Positions 18,769 to 28,576 of a stretch of DNA of 64,000 nucleotides are shown here, piece by piece (the stretch's first letter is position 1; each line of letters opens with the position of its first letter). This stretch comes from Leptotrichia buccalis C-1013-b. Lineage in GTDB: Bacteria > Fusobacteriota > Fusobacteriia > Fusobacteriales > Leptotrichiaceae. The position numbers and the translations under genes are program-made. The notes below the pieces were generated by a model that was not told the origin of the DNA, made no database searches, and was given only the letters and a program-made list of their open reading frames with translations. The DNA lies in NCBI RefSeq assembly GCF_000023905.1, contig NC_013192.1, positions 186,001-250,000 of the forward strand, in the 5' to 3' direction.

Positions 18769-19410
18769 GCGATTTATGGTAAATTTTCTGAATTGTTGAC
18801 AGATATACTGGAAAAGGATGGAGTTTTGTGGGAAAGCACAGAAGAGGAACTAAAAATTATTTCAGAAAATACAGTTGACTTTCTGGGAGTGAATTATTAT
18901 CAGCCTAGAAGAATAAAGGCAAGAGAAATAGAGTTTGATATTTCCAAGAATGGCTGCCTGCCTGATAAATATTTTGAAAATTATGATATGCCAGGGAAAA
19001 GAATGAATATTTACAGAGGATGGGAAATTTATCCGCAGGCGATTTATGATATTGCTAAAAATATTCAGGATAACTATAAAAATATAAAATGGTTTATTTC
19101 AGAAAATGGAATGGGTGTTGAAGGAGAAGAAAAATTTAAGAATGAACAGGGGATAATTGAAGATGACTATAGAATAGATTTTTTTAGGGAACATCTGACA
19201 CATCTTCATAGAGCAATAGAAGAAGGATCAAACTGCTTTGGCTACCACACTTGGACACCAATAGACTGCTGGTCCTGGACAAATGCCTACAAAAACAGAT
19301 ACGGATTTATCTCGGTAGATTTACCAACGCAAATAAAGACGATAAAAAAATCAGGGTACTGGATAAAGAAAGTTTCTGAAACTAATGAAATTGATAGTTG
19401 GGATATTTAA
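18766..19410 (+). pseudogene. C-terminal part of a second GH1 phospho-beta-glucosidase
   Basis: Reads PAIYGKFSELLTDILEKDGV, then VDFLGVNYYQPRRIKA, the nucleophile region WFISENGMGVEG and GYHTWTPIDCWSWTNAYKNRYGF. The first half with the acid/base glutamate (TFNEP-type) is missing. The Ser-x-Lys-x-Tyr phosphate loop is recognisably changed (SWTNAYKNRYG). Sequence begins abruptly at the junction shared with the rlmD remnant. It is followed by a celB tail and a GntR regulator, so this was once a beta-glucoside locus. Confidence 0.85.
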
Positions 19411-19500
19411 ATTTAAGTAAAACATCTATAACTTCTGAGTTTTGGCTTTAAAGTGTTTTTACTATAAATTTATAAAATTTTGAAAAATAACAAAAAATAG

Positions 19501-19674
19501 AAATTATTTGGAATAAGCGGAACGCTTGCAACAAATTCTATTATGGGAGGGGTAATACAAATAGTAGGTTTCGTTGTAATGGTGCTTTTATGGATACCGT
19601 TTATACTGTATTCCCAAAAGCAGTATGAAGAGGAAAAAAGAAAAAAAGAAAATGAAGCGAAAGAGAAAGAATAG
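19501..19674 (+). pseudogene. C-terminal tail of a PTS cellobiose/lactose-type EIIC permease
   Basis: Open from a TAG at 19498 to TAG at 19672. Reads KLFGISGTLATNSIMGGVIQ, then IVGFVVMVLLWIPFILYSQK and a charged tail. SGxLATxSxMGxxxQ followed by a last membrane helix ending in YxxKQ is the end of CelB/LicC-type EIIC proteins. The rest of the permease is absent. An internal ATG could express a 43-residue one-helix peptide, but I regard this as a relic. Confidence 0.65.
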
Positions 19675-19686
19675 TTATTAAAAATT

Positions 19687-19725
19687 ATGGGCTATGTTAT
19701 TTGAACAAATATAGTCCATTTTTTC
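19687..19725 (+). terminator. Terminator after the celB remnant
   Basis: ATGGGCTAT (19687-19695) pairs with ATAGTCCAT (19711-19719, one G-T pair) and is followed by TTTTT. It is the likely original end of the permease transcript. Confidence 0.7.
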
Positions 19726-19805
19726 TCCGTTCCACTTTTTTACAATATTGACTTTAAAGGATAAATATTTTATAATGAAAAAAATTATTTAAGGAGATGG
19801 AAATA

Positions 19806-20515
19806 GTGTTAAAATATAGAGAAATTGCTCAGGAATTAAGAAATAAAATAATAAATGGAGATTATATTCCAAATGAAAAGCTTCCAAATGAAAAGGAAAT
19901 GTGTGAAAAATACAAGGCAAGCAGGATTACCGTAAAAAAGCCATGGATTTACTGGTTTCAGAAGGGCTAATAATCAAAAGAAGAGGCTCTGGAACATTTG
20001 TAAAGGATATGAGAGATGACGAAGCAATAGAAATCGCCATGAAAAAGCAATTTATGGGATTTAAAGCAACTCACGGAAATAAAAGGGTTACCTCTGATGT
20101 TATAAAGTTCAAAGTTATCCCAGCTTCAGCCGAAATAGCCGAAAAGCTAAAAATAGAAAGAAATGATTTTGTCTATTATATCGAAAGAGTGCGTTATTTA
20201 AACGATGAGCCGTATGTTGTTGAATACACCTATATGCCAATATTGATAATTAAAGGGTTAAAGGAGGATGTGTTAAAGGATTCAATTTACGAGTATATAG
20301 AAAATACATTAAATTTGAGTATTCAAAGTGCACATAGAGTAATAAAGGCAGATTTGCCGACAGATTTGGAAAAGAAATATTTAAAAATGAAAAAATTAGT
20401 TCCTATTTTGGAAGTTGAGCAAATTGCCTTTTTATCAAATGGACAGATTTTTGAATATTCAAAATCACGACATAGGGGAGACAAGATAGAGTTAAAAATG
20501 ATAGAGGTGAAATGA
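19806..20515 (+). pseudogene. GntR-family regulator (UTRA domain), frameshifted in the HTH
   Basis: GTG 19806 with AAGGAGATGG upstream starts YREIAQELRNKIINGDYIPN and KLPNEKEMCEKYKASRITVK, the GntR winged helix. In the run of six A at 19934-19939 one A is missing. The correct continuation, KAMDLLVSEGLIIKRRGSGTFVKDM, lies in the next frame and runs on as an intact UTRA effector domain to 20515. It resembles regulators of PTS sugar operons and sits beside GH1 and EIIC remnants. One-base loss in a homopolymer could also be a sequencing error. Confidence 0.8.
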
Positions 20516-20583
20516 TAAAAATAACATAGTAATTATTAAAATCAGATTATTCTAAATAAATTCTGAAAAATTTAAAAAATATA

Positions 20584-20612
20584 TTGAAAAAATAATCTTC
20601 AAATGATATAAT
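20584..20612 (+). promoter_or_regulatory. Promoter of the murF-ftsQ cluster
   Basis: TTGAAA (20584-20589), 17-base spacer, TATAAT (20607-20612), about 60 bases before murF. It separates the division cluster from the decayed island. Confidence 0.75.
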
Positions 20613-20672
20613 TTCATAATGTGAATAAATATAAAAAAAGTATTAAATTAAATAAGAATTTGGAGAAATTTT

Positions 20673-22067
20673 ATGAATAAAAGCGAAGTATTCCAAAATT
20701 TTTTTAACAGGGAAAAAATATCAGATTTTAAGATAAATAATGTTTCTATTAATTCAAAAGAACTTAATAAAAATGATATTTTCGTTGCTATTAGAGGTGG
20801 GAACAGCTTTGTTAATGAAGCGTTGGAAAAAGGAGCTTTTGCTGTTTATGACAGCGAGGCTGTGAAAATTGATGAAAAATATGCCGAACGTGCATTTTTT
20901 GTCAAAGATAGTATTGAATTTTTACAAAAATTTGCTAGGGAATGGCGAAAAAACTTAGATATAAAAGTAATTGGAATTACGGGAAGTAACGGGAAAACGA
21001 CAGTAAAGGACATGATTTACCACTTGCTTTCACAAAAATATAAAGGGAAAAAGACGGAAGGGAACTACAATAACCATATTGGACTGCCCTTCACTTTGTT
21101 ACGTGCGGAAAAGGATGATGATTTTATCATTCTGGAAATGGGAATGAGTGATTTTGGGGAAATTGATTTGCTTGGGCAGATTGCCCTGCCTGATATTAAT
21201 GTAATTACAAATATTGGAGAATCACATCTGGAATTTCTAAAAACGAAGGAAAATGTGTTTTTAGCAAAAACGGAAATTATTCCACATATTAAAAGTACGC
21301 TTGTAATCAATGGGGATGATAAATATTTGAAAAATGTAAAAGCTGAAAATATTGAAATTGTAAGGGCTTTGAATTTAAGAAATAATGAATATGAGGATAA
21401 GACATCTGATTTTTATTACGGAGATATTCATTTTGATGAAAGTGGGACTAATTTCTTTCTAAAGTATTTTGGGAAAATGTGTCAAAGTACAGTTGAAAGA
21501 AATTACAAGACAAATGTTCTAGGAGAACATAATGTACTAAACTTAGTTATGGCGATTGCCGTTGCTAAACAATTTGGAATGGAAGATAAGATTATCAGTG
21601 AAGCTGTAAAAAATATAGAACTTACTGGAATGCGGTTTCAAATAATTGAAAACGGGAATACAACATATATCAACGATGCCTATAATGCAAGTCCAATGTC
21701 TATGAAAAAGTCGCTTGAAACATTTTCGCTAATTTTTAACGATAAGTTGAAAATTATGGTTCTGGGCGATATGCTGGAACTAGGAGAAAGAGAACTGGAA
21801 ATTCATAGAGACCTTTTTGATACAATAAAAAATACCAATTTTGACAAGCTGTATCTTTTTGGAGAAAGAATGAAAAGTTTGCTTGAAAAAATAAAAGAAA
21901 ATATGGACAATGGTAATTTAGAGAATGAAAGTTTAAAAAATAAGGAATTTGAATATTTTGATGAAAAAAATAAAATAAAAGATAGAATACGAGAGATTTC
22001 AGAAAGTAAGGCGGTGCTATTAAAAGCATCACGTGGAATGAAACTGGAAGAAATTATAGAAAAATAA
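20673..22067 (+). CDS. murF: UDP-N-acetylmuramoyl-tripeptide--D-alanyl-D-alanine ligase
   Basis: 464 residues, full length. ATP site GITGSNGKTTVKDM (about 101-114); EMGMSDFGEIDLL follows; TYINDAYNASPMSMKKSLETF and LGDMLELGE are the MurF-specific central and C-terminal motifs. It adds D-Ala-D-Ala to UDP-MurNAc-tripeptide in the cytoplasm. It heads this cluster; mraZ, mraW, ftsI and murE, which precede murF in many bacteria, are not present upstream. Confidence 0.95.
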   Translation: MNKSEVFQNFFNREKISDFKINNVSINSKELNKNDIFVAIRGGNSFVNEALEKGAFAVYDSEAVKIDEKYAERAFFVKDSIEFLQKFAREWRKNLDIKVIGITGSNGKTTVKDMIYHLLSQKYKGKKTEGNYNNHIGLPFTLLRAEKDDDFIILEMGMSDFGEIDLLGQIALPDINVITNIGESHLEFLKTKENVFLAKTEIIPHIKSTLVINGDDKYLKNVKAENIEIVRALNLRNNEYEDKTSDFYYGDIHFDESGTNFFLKYFGKMCQSTVERNYKTNVLGEHNVLNLVMAIAVAKQFGMEDKIISEAVKNIELTGMRFQIIENGNTTYINDAYNASPMSMKKSLETFSLIFNDKLKIMVLGDMLELGERELEIHRDLFDTIKNTNFDKLYLFGERMKSLLEKIKENMDNGNLENESLKNKEFEYFDEKNKIKDRIREISESKAVLLKASRGMKLEEIIEK

Positions 22068-22250
22068 TATTTGAAATTTGGAAAGGAGAGGAATTTTTTT
22101 ATTATTGTATACTCAAATTTTTTTAATATTGAAATTATAGAAAAAATTAGAATTTGAGTAATTTGTTTTAAAGTAATTTTACTGTACCACAAATTTACTT
22201 GAAAGTTGAAATTACTGAGTATAGATAAAAGGATTCTACAATATAAAATA

Positions 22251-23339
22251 ATGCTATATTTATTACAGGAGTTATTTATAAATAACTGGAAAGTTTTACG
22301 TATTTTTAAGTCAATAATGTTAAGGGCCTCTGTAGCATTTATGATTGCATTTCTGTTTATGCTGGTTTTTGGGAAGCCGTTTATTGTCTGGCTGAAAAAG
22401 AAAAAATATGGAGATACTGCAAGGGAGGAAGGTCCAAAGTCGCATTTTGACAAATCGGGAACCCCTACAATGGGAGGACTTTTAATAATTGGTGCAATTT
22501 TATTCGCAACTGCCATCGCTGGAAATTTTACAAACAAATTTGTCGTATTTTTATTCGTAATTACAATTTTATTTACAACAATAGGATTTTACGATGATTA
22601 TTTAAAATTAACAAAACATAAAAATGGACTTTCTGGAAAGAAAAAAATATTGGGACAAATGATAATCACGGCATTGACATTTTGGTTTGTTTATAAATTC
22701 GGACTTGTCAATAAAACAATTGATTTTTCAATAATCAATCCGTTGATAAAAAATTCCTATTTATATATAACGCCAATTTTATTTTTTGTATTCATAGCAT
22801 TCGTAATTATTGGGTCTTCAAATGCTGTGAATCTGACGGATGGACTGGATGGACTTGTGAGCGGTCCAATAATTGTAGTGAGCATTACATTACTAATAAT
22901 AACATATTTGACAGGACATCATAATTATGCAAGATACTTGAATTTATACCATATACCTGAAGTTTCAGAAATAACAGTATATTTAGCCTCAATAATTGGT
23001 GCATTAATTGGATTTTTATGGTATAATTTTTACCCTGCTCAAATGTTTATGGGAGATACAGGTTCCTTGACGCTTGGTGGAATTTTAGGAATAATCGTTA
23101 TTTTTATAAAACAGGAATTATTACTTCCAATCGCTGGATTCGTATTTATTATGGAAGCATTGTCAGTTATGATTCAAGTCTGGCATTTTAAGACTTTTGG
23201 AAAAAGAGTATTTAAAATGGCGCCGATTCATCATCATTTTGAATTGTTGGGACTTCCTGAAACGAAAGTTACAATAAGATTCTGGATTGTTTCAATAATG
23301 ACTTGTCTATTAACATTTGTAATTTTAAAATTAAGATAA
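22251..23339 (+). CDS. mraY: Phospho-N-acetylmuramoyl-pentapeptide transferase
   Basis: About 362 residues with ten membrane segments. The typical start MLYLLQELFINNW is at ATG 22251; a TTG at 22206 would add 15 residues without family similarity. Catalytic motifs: GGLLI after TPTMGG, FYDDYLKLTKHK (aspartate pair), NAVNLTDGLDGL, FMGDTGSLTLGG and the histidine motif APIHHHFE. It moves phospho-MurNAc-pentapeptide to undecaprenyl phosphate, making lipid I. No strong ribosome binding site is visible. Confidence 0.95.
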   Translation: MLYLLQELFINNWKVLRIFKSIMLRASVAFMIAFLFMLVFGKPFIVWLKKKKYGDTAREEGPKSHFDKSGTPTMGGLLIIGAILFATAIAGNFTNKFVVFLFVITILFTTIGFYDDYLKLTKHKNGLSGKKKILGQMIITALTFWFVYKFGLVNKTIDFSIINPLIKNSYLYITPILFFVFIAFVIIGSSNAVNLTDGLDGLVSGPIIVVSITLLIITYLTGHHNYARYLNLYHIPEVSEITVYLASIIGALIGFLWYNFYPAQMFMGDTGSLTLGGILGIIVIFIKQELLLPIAGFVFIMEALSVMIQVWHFKTFGKRVFKMAPIHHHFELLGLPETKVTIRFWIVSIMTCLLTFVILKLR

Positions 23340-23466
23340 ATAAAGCGGGGGATTTTTCCCCTGCAATCTAGTTTTATATTTTAAAAATTATATTTTTATT
23401 TATTATTTTATTGAAAAATGAAGTAGATAAATAAGAACGTAATTTAAAAAGAGAGGGAAAAATCAC

Positions 23467-24846
23467 ATGGATAAAGCGATAGTTTTTGGAGCAGGCTTAA
23501 GTGGGCTTGGTGCAAAAGAATTACTTGAAAAAAAAGGATATGAAACATATTTGATAGATGACAAGGTGGCAATGCCTTCAACAGAGGGAATAAAACTTTT
23601 GAATGAAGAAAAAATTGAATTTATAGTAAAAAGCCCCGGGATACCTTGGAAAGCTGAACTTTTGAAAGTTGCAAAAGAAAAAAATGTTAAAGTTATTTCA
23701 GAAATTGATTTGGCTTATAAATATGTGGATAAAAATGTAAAAATTATTTCGTTTACTGGAACAAATGGGAAAACTACTACTTCTACAAAAATGGCAGAAC
23801 TATTGAATTTTTCTGGATTTCGTGCTAAACTAGCTGGAAATGCAGGATTTTCATTTGCAAAGCTGGTGGCTGATGAAGAAAAGTTGGATTACATTGTGCT
23901 AGAACTTAGCAGTTATCAATTGGAAAATAATCCGCAAATTCATTCAAATATCGCTGGAATAATTAATTTGACACCAGATCACTTGACACGATATAATTCA
24001 GTTGAAGATTATTACATTACAAAATTTAATATTTTTGATAAGCAAGTGGAAAGTGATTTTGCATTAATTAATCTGGATGATAAAGAATTTGAAAAATTGT
24101 ATGAAAGAAATGAAATAAAGGAAAAAATAAAATCTAAGAAGATATATTTGAGTACAGAAACTAAAGGAACAATTTTTGTTTATAAAAATGATATTTGCAT
24201 AATGAAAGATTTTAAAAAACGTATTGATGAAATTGAAAATTTTGACGAAAATGTGGATAAAGTGTCAGAAATTTTGATGAAAACAGATGAGTTGTCGTTA
24301 AAAGGAAAGCATAATCTGGAAAATATGTTATTTTTAATTGGTTCAGCTAAAATTTTAAATATTTCAAATGAAAAAATTTCAGAATTTTTAAAATCAACAG
24401 TTGCTTTGGAACATAGGCTGGAAAACTTTTTCATAAAGGGAAATACGATATTTATTAACGATTCTAAAGGTACAAATGTAGAATCGACATTAAAGGCGAT
24501 TGATTCGTTTGATAATTCGATTATTATGATTTTAGGCGGAGATGACAAGAAAATTGATAATATGCCTTTGATTGAAAGAATTAAGGAAAAGGCTGATTTT
24601 GTTTATCTTATCGGAGATAATGCTCAAATTTTGATTGACGATATGGAAAAAATTGGATATAAAAATTATAAGAATTTGGAAACGGTTGAAAATGTACTGA
24701 ATTATTTGAAAGAAAACATTGATTTTTCAAAAAATCAGACAGTGCTGTTTTCACCTGCAACATCAAGTTTTTGCCAATTTAAAAGCTTTGAGCATAGAGG
24801 AAAAGTGTTTAAGGAATTGACAAAAAAAATTATAGGAAATTTTTAG
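23467..24846 (+). CDS. murD: UDP-N-acetylmuramoylalanine--D-glutamate ligase
   Basis: 459 residues. N-terminal Rossmann part AIVFGAGLSGLGAKELL, ATP loop FTGTNGKTTTS (about 97-107), LELSSYQLE, and the C-terminal FINDSKGTNVESTLKAI and LILGGDDK-like motif (IMILGGDDKKIDN), all as expected for MurD. It adds D-Glu to UDP-MurNAc-L-Ala. GAGAGGGAAAAATCAC precedes the ATG. It lies 127 bases after mraY, a gap holding a short GC-richer hairpin-like stretch (GCGGGGGATTTTTCCCCTGC). Confidence 0.95.
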   Translation: MDKAIVFGAGLSGLGAKELLEKKGYETYLIDDKVAMPSTEGIKLLNEEKIEFIVKSPGIPWKAELLKVAKEKNVKVISEIDLAYKYVDKNVKIISFTGTNGKTTTSTKMAELLNFSGFRAKLAGNAGFSFAKLVADEEKLDYIVLELSSYQLENNPQIHSNIAGIINLTPDHLTRYNSVEDYYITKFNIFDKQVESDFALINLDDKEFEKLYERNEIKEKIKSKKIYLSTETKGTIFVYKNDICIMKDFKKRIDEIENFDENVDKVSEILMKTDELSLKGKHNLENMLFLIGSAKILNISNEKISEFLKSTVALEHRLENFFIKGNTIFINDSKGTNVESTLKAIDSFDNSIIMILGGDDKKIDNMPLIERIKEKADFVYLIGDNAQILIDDMEKIGYKNYKNLETVENVLNYLKENIDFSKNQTVLFSPATSSFCQFKSFEHRGKVFKELTKKIIGNF

Positions 24847-24873
24847 GGAAAGAAAGGTAATCGGGAAAGAAAA

Positions 24874-26040
24874 TTGAAAAGAAAAAAGTGGTTAGGAACA
24901 TTTTTTATAATTGTAGTTTTAATATTATCTGCATTAAGCCTGATAACAATGGCAAGCTTGAGTTTTCCGCAAGCACAGAAAGAATTTGGAAAAAGCCATT
25001 CTTATTTGGCAAGACAGGCATTATGGCTATTAATAGGCGGAATGGGATTTGTATTTACAGCTAATCTAAATTATAAAAAATATAAGGATATAATAAAATA
25101 TTTTTACATTTTGGGTGCATTTACACTTGTAATGGTGCTATTGATAGGAAGAACATCAAAAGGAGCTACACGTTGGATTTCAATCGGTGGTTTTGCATTT
25201 CAGCCTTCAGAATTTGTAAAAATAATATTAATTATAACATTGGCGACATTTGTATATAATTTAAAATATGCTACAAAGCGGGATAAAGTAAAAACTCTTC
25301 CGTGGCTGTCATCCATATCAATTCTAGGATTAACTGGAATATATGCAGGTCTTATTATAGCAGAAAAATCATTTAGTAATACAGCTCAAATTGTAATAAT
25401 TGGACTTACTTATTTACTTATTTCAGAAGTCAAGTTTTCAATAATTGGAATTTTTGTGCCAATAATCGGAATTTTAGGCTGGCTAGGAATAGTAGGAACT
25501 GGATATAGAGCCAGCAGGTTAGCGTCTTATGTGGGAGACGACCTTGGATATCATACAACTAATTCGCTGATTGCCATAGGAAGCGGAGGATTTAGTGGAC
25601 GTTTTTATGGAAATGGTTTACAGAAATATGGATTTCTGCCAGAAATACATACAGATTATATTTTTTCAGGATATGCTGAAGAAAACGGATTTATAGGTGC
25701 ATTATTTCTGTTAGGATTATACATATCTTTATTAGTCATAATTGCAATTACACTAAGAAAAATAAAAAATGTATATGCAAAATATATTCTAGTCGGAATT
25801 TTTATAATGTTCGCCACTCAAGTAATTGGAAATGTTGCAGTTGTCAGCAATGTAATTCCTTCAACAGGAATACCTCTTCCAATGATGAGTTATGGTGGAA
25901 GTACAACAATAGTTATGATGTCAACGCTGGGAATAGTATATAATATAATAAGAGCGTTATATAAACAGGAAATGGGAGAAAATCTCGATGAAATGAATGA
26001 AATTGACTATGAATTGATTAATCAGAGAAAACGAAGATAA
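24874..26040 (+). CDS. ftsW: SEDS peptidoglycan polymerase FtsW
   Basis: 388 residues, about ten membrane segments. Signatures: RTSKGATRWISIGGFAFQPSE, IGSGGFSGRFYGNG, YAEENGFIGA and IPSTGIPLPMMSYGGST near the C-terminus. SEDS proteins polymerise glycan strands from lipid II at the septum. The start is TTG (24874), 27 bases after murD. Its place between murD and murG argues for FtsW over RodA. Confidence 0.92.
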   Translation: MKRKKWLGTFFIIVVLILSALSLITMASLSFPQAQKEFGKSHSYLARQALWLLIGGMGFVFTANLNYKKYKDIIKYFYILGAFTLVMVLLIGRTSKGATRWISIGGFAFQPSEFVKIILIITLATFVYNLKYATKRDKVKTLPWLSSISILGLTGIYAGLIIAEKSFSNTAQIVIIGLTYLLISEVKFSIIGIFVPIIGILGWLGIVGTGYRASRLASYVGDDLGYHTTNSLIAIGSGGFSGRFYGNGLQKYGFLPEIHTDYIFSGYAEENGFIGALFLLGLYISLLVIIAITLRKIKNVYAKYILVGIFIMFATQVIGNVAVVSNVIPSTGIPLPMMSYGGSTTIVMMSTLGIVYNIIRALYKQEMGENLDEMNEIDYELINQRKRR

Positions 26041-26090
26041 GCTAATTGCAGTTTAAAAAATAAAATGAAAATGAGAGGGAAATAATAAAA

Positions 26091-27140
26091 ATGGAGAAAG
26101 TCGTATTTACTACAGGTGGAACTGGTGGTCATATTTATCCTGCCTTATCAATTGCCAAAAAAATTAGAGAAAAAAATATAGATACATTGTTTATTGGGAC
26201 AAAGCATAGAATGGAAAAGGATATTGTGCCACGTGAAAATTTTAGATTTATTGGGCTGGATGTATTGCCATTAAGATCTTTAAAATCGATATTTAAAATG
26301 ATTGCAGCAACGATAAGTACAATAAAGCTGTTAAAAAAGGAAAAACCAACAAAAATTATAGCTTTTGGAAATTATATAACAATACCTGTATTAGTTGCGG
26401 CTAATGTGTTAAAAATACCGTATTATCTGCAGGAACAGAATCATACAATGGGACAGGCAAACAAATGGTTTTATAAAGGTGCGAAAAAAGTATTTATTGC
26501 TTTTGGAAATACACTAGACAGAATAAAAGATAAATATAAAAATAAATTTGTTGTGACGGGAAATCCATTAAGAGAAGAATTTTATGGAAAAGAAAGAAAA
26601 GAGGAAAGAAGAAAATTAAATATAAAAGATGACGAAAAAGTGCTTCTTGTAATTGGTGGAAGTCTTGGAGCCAAAAATATAAATGAGGCAATTTTAAAAA
26701 AATGGAAGACAATATCAGAAGACAAGAGAATACGGTTATTTTGGGCAACAGGAAAAGATAATTATGAAGCATCGACTTGTAAAATTAGAGATTTTGGAAC
26801 AGCGGTAGTTGAGCCATATTTTGAAAATGTTCCAGAATTGATGACAGCGGCGGACATTGTAATATGTCGTGCAGGAGCTTCAACAATTTCAGAACTTATT
26901 CAGTTGGAAAAACCGTCAATACTTATTCCATATGACTTTGTAGGACAAAAAGAAAATGCAGATGTACTGGAATATGTAAATGGTGCCAAAATTTTTACAA
27001 ATGAAACTGTAGAAAAGGCAATAGACGAAGCATTGTCAATAGTGCGACAAGCATCAATGCTAGAATTTATGAGTGAAAATGTAAAGTCTTTGAAAAAAGG
27101 CAATTCAGCGGAGATAATAGTCAGTGAAATGGGACTTTAA
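26091..27140 (+). CDS. murG: UDP-N-acetylglucosamine transferase (lipid II synthesis)
   Basis: 349 residues, GT28 family. TTGGTGGHIYPALSIAKK at the start is the glycine-rich lipid I site; QEQNHTMGQANKW, GGSLGAKNINEAI and the sugar-nucleotide site RAGASTISELIQLEKPSILIPY are canonical. It converts lipid I to lipid II on the inner membrane face. AGAGGGAAATAAT precedes the ATG. Confidence 0.95.
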   Translation: MEKVVFTTGGTGGHIYPALSIAKKIREKNIDTLFIGTKHRMEKDIVPRENFRFIGLDVLPLRSLKSIFKMIAATISTIKLLKKEKPTKIIAFGNYITIPVLVAANVLKIPYYLQEQNHTMGQANKWFYKGAKKVFIAFGNTLDRIKDKYKNKFVVTGNPLREEFYGKERKEERRKLNIKDDEKVLLVIGGSLGAKNINEAILKKWKTISEDKRIRLFWATGKDNYEASTCKIRDFGTAVVEPYFENVPELMTAADIVICRAGASTISELIQLEKPSILIPYDFVGQKENADVLEYVNGAKIFTNETVEKAIDEALSIVRQASMLEFMSENVKSLKKGNSAEIIVSEMGL

Positions 27141-27175
27141 GAAGAAAATAGGAAAATTTGGAGGGAATCAAAATT

Positions 27176-28525
27176 ATGTTAACAAAAATAAATAATATAT
27201 ATTTTAGCGGAATAAACGGAATTGGAATGAGTGGACTTGCAAAAATTCTGGCATCAGACGGATTTAACGTGGCAGGTTCAGATTTGGAAAGAAAACCTGT
27301 AACTAAAGATATGGAAGATATGGGAATAAAAGTTTATATAGGGCAAGTAGAAGAAAATGTAAAGGACAAGGGGATAGACTTATTTGTATATTCAACTGCA
27401 ATAAAAGAAACAAATCCTGAATACAAATATATTGTTGACAATAACATAAAAAAAATAAAAAGAGGCGAGCTGCTTGCAGAAATAATGAATAGATTTGACG
27501 GAATAGCAGTTGCAGGAACTCATGGAAAAACTACAACAAGCTCAATGATGAGCGTGGCACTTTTGGAAAAGGAGCCTTTTATCGTGGTTGGAGGAATTAT
27601 TCCAGAAATTCAGAGCAACAGCCAAATTGGTAATTCTGAATATTTTATTGCAGAAGCTGATGAAAGTGACAATTCATTTTTGTATATAAAACCAAAATAT
27701 TCCGTTGTAACAAATATAGAAGCTGATCATTTAGATCATCACGGAACATTTGAAAATATAAAAAAATCATTTGAGCAGTTTATTGACAGTACAGAAAGAA
27801 TAGCTGTTCTTTGTAAAGATACAGTCGAAAAAGTAGGACTTGACATAAAAAATAAAAATGTAGTATGGTATAGCCTAAAAGATGAAACAGCCGATATTTA
27901 TGCTAAAAATATTAGAGTGGAAAATGGAATTACAAGCTATGAAGTTGTAAAAAATGGTGAAGAATTGGGAACATTCAGCTTGAGTGTACCAGGAAATCAC
28001 AATGTTTCAAATTCACTTCCAGTAATTTATTTTGCTCATGAATTTAATTGCAATATGAAAAAAGTAAAGGAAAGAATTTTGAAATTTAAAGGTGCAAACA
28101 GAAGATATCAAGTTATTTACGATAACAATTTAAGAATAATTGATGATTATGCACATCATCCGACAGAAGTAAAAGTTACAATTAATGCAGCACACAATAC
28201 TGAAAAAGGAAAAGTAACAGTAATTTTCCAGCCACATAGATACAGCCGTACAAAATTTTTCTTTGATGATTTCGTAAAATCATTAAAAGAAGCCGACGAT
28301 TTAATCTTACTTCCAATTTATGCAGCTAGTGAAGATAACACATACGGTGTAAGTTCAGAATCACTTGCTGAAAAAATTGGTGGAAATGTAAGGGTGCAGA
28401 CTCAGGAAGAAATCAAGAATATTATAAAAAATGATAAAAATAGTAAAAATACCTATGTATTTATGGGAGCTGGAAGCGTGTCGAAAATAGCTCATGAAAT
28501 AGCCAATGATTTGAAGGAAATGTAG
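27176..28525 (+). CDS. murC: UDP-N-acetylmuramate--L-alanine ligase
   Basis: About 449 residues. Rossmann start FSGINGIGMSGLAKIL, ATP loop AVAGTHGKTTTSSMM (about 111-125), EADESDNSFL, DHLDHHG and IIDDYAHHPTEVK, all MurC hallmarks. It adds L-Ala to UDP-MurNAc, the first peptide step. A TTG at 27158 is in frame, but the GGAGGG ribosome binding site sits in that extension, so ATG 27176 is the start. Only 35 bases separate it from murG. Confidence 0.95.
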   Translation: MLTKINNIYFSGINGIGMSGLAKILASDGFNVAGSDLERKPVTKDMEDMGIKVYIGQVEENVKDKGIDLFVYSTAIKETNPEYKYIVDNNIKKIKRGELLAEIMNRFDGIAVAGTHGKTTTSSMMSVALLEKEPFIVVGGIIPEIQSNSQIGNSEYFIAEADESDNSFLYIKPKYSVVTNIEADHLDHHGTFENIKKSFEQFIDSTERIAVLCKDTVEKVGLDIKNKNVVWYSLKDETADIYAKNIRVENGITSYEVVKNGEELGTFSLSVPGNHNVSNSLPVIYFAHEFNCNMKKVKERILKFKGANRRYQVIYDNNLRIIDDYAHHPTEVKVTINAAHNTEKGKVTVIFQPHRYSRTKFFFDDFVKSLKEADDLILLPIYAASEDNTYGVSSESLAEKIGGNVRVQTQEEIKNIIKNDKNSKNTYVFMGAGSVSKIAHEIANDLKEM

Positions 28526-28576
28526 GAATAGAAATCTAACATTGAAAAAATCAAGAATTGAGAGAGGAAAATAAAA

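Noticed and set aside
23340-23375. Terminator between mraY and murD
   Set aside because: GCGGGGGATTTTTCCCCTGC can fold, but there is no proper T run after it and the cluster is expected to be cotranscribed; it may be a weak attenuator at most.
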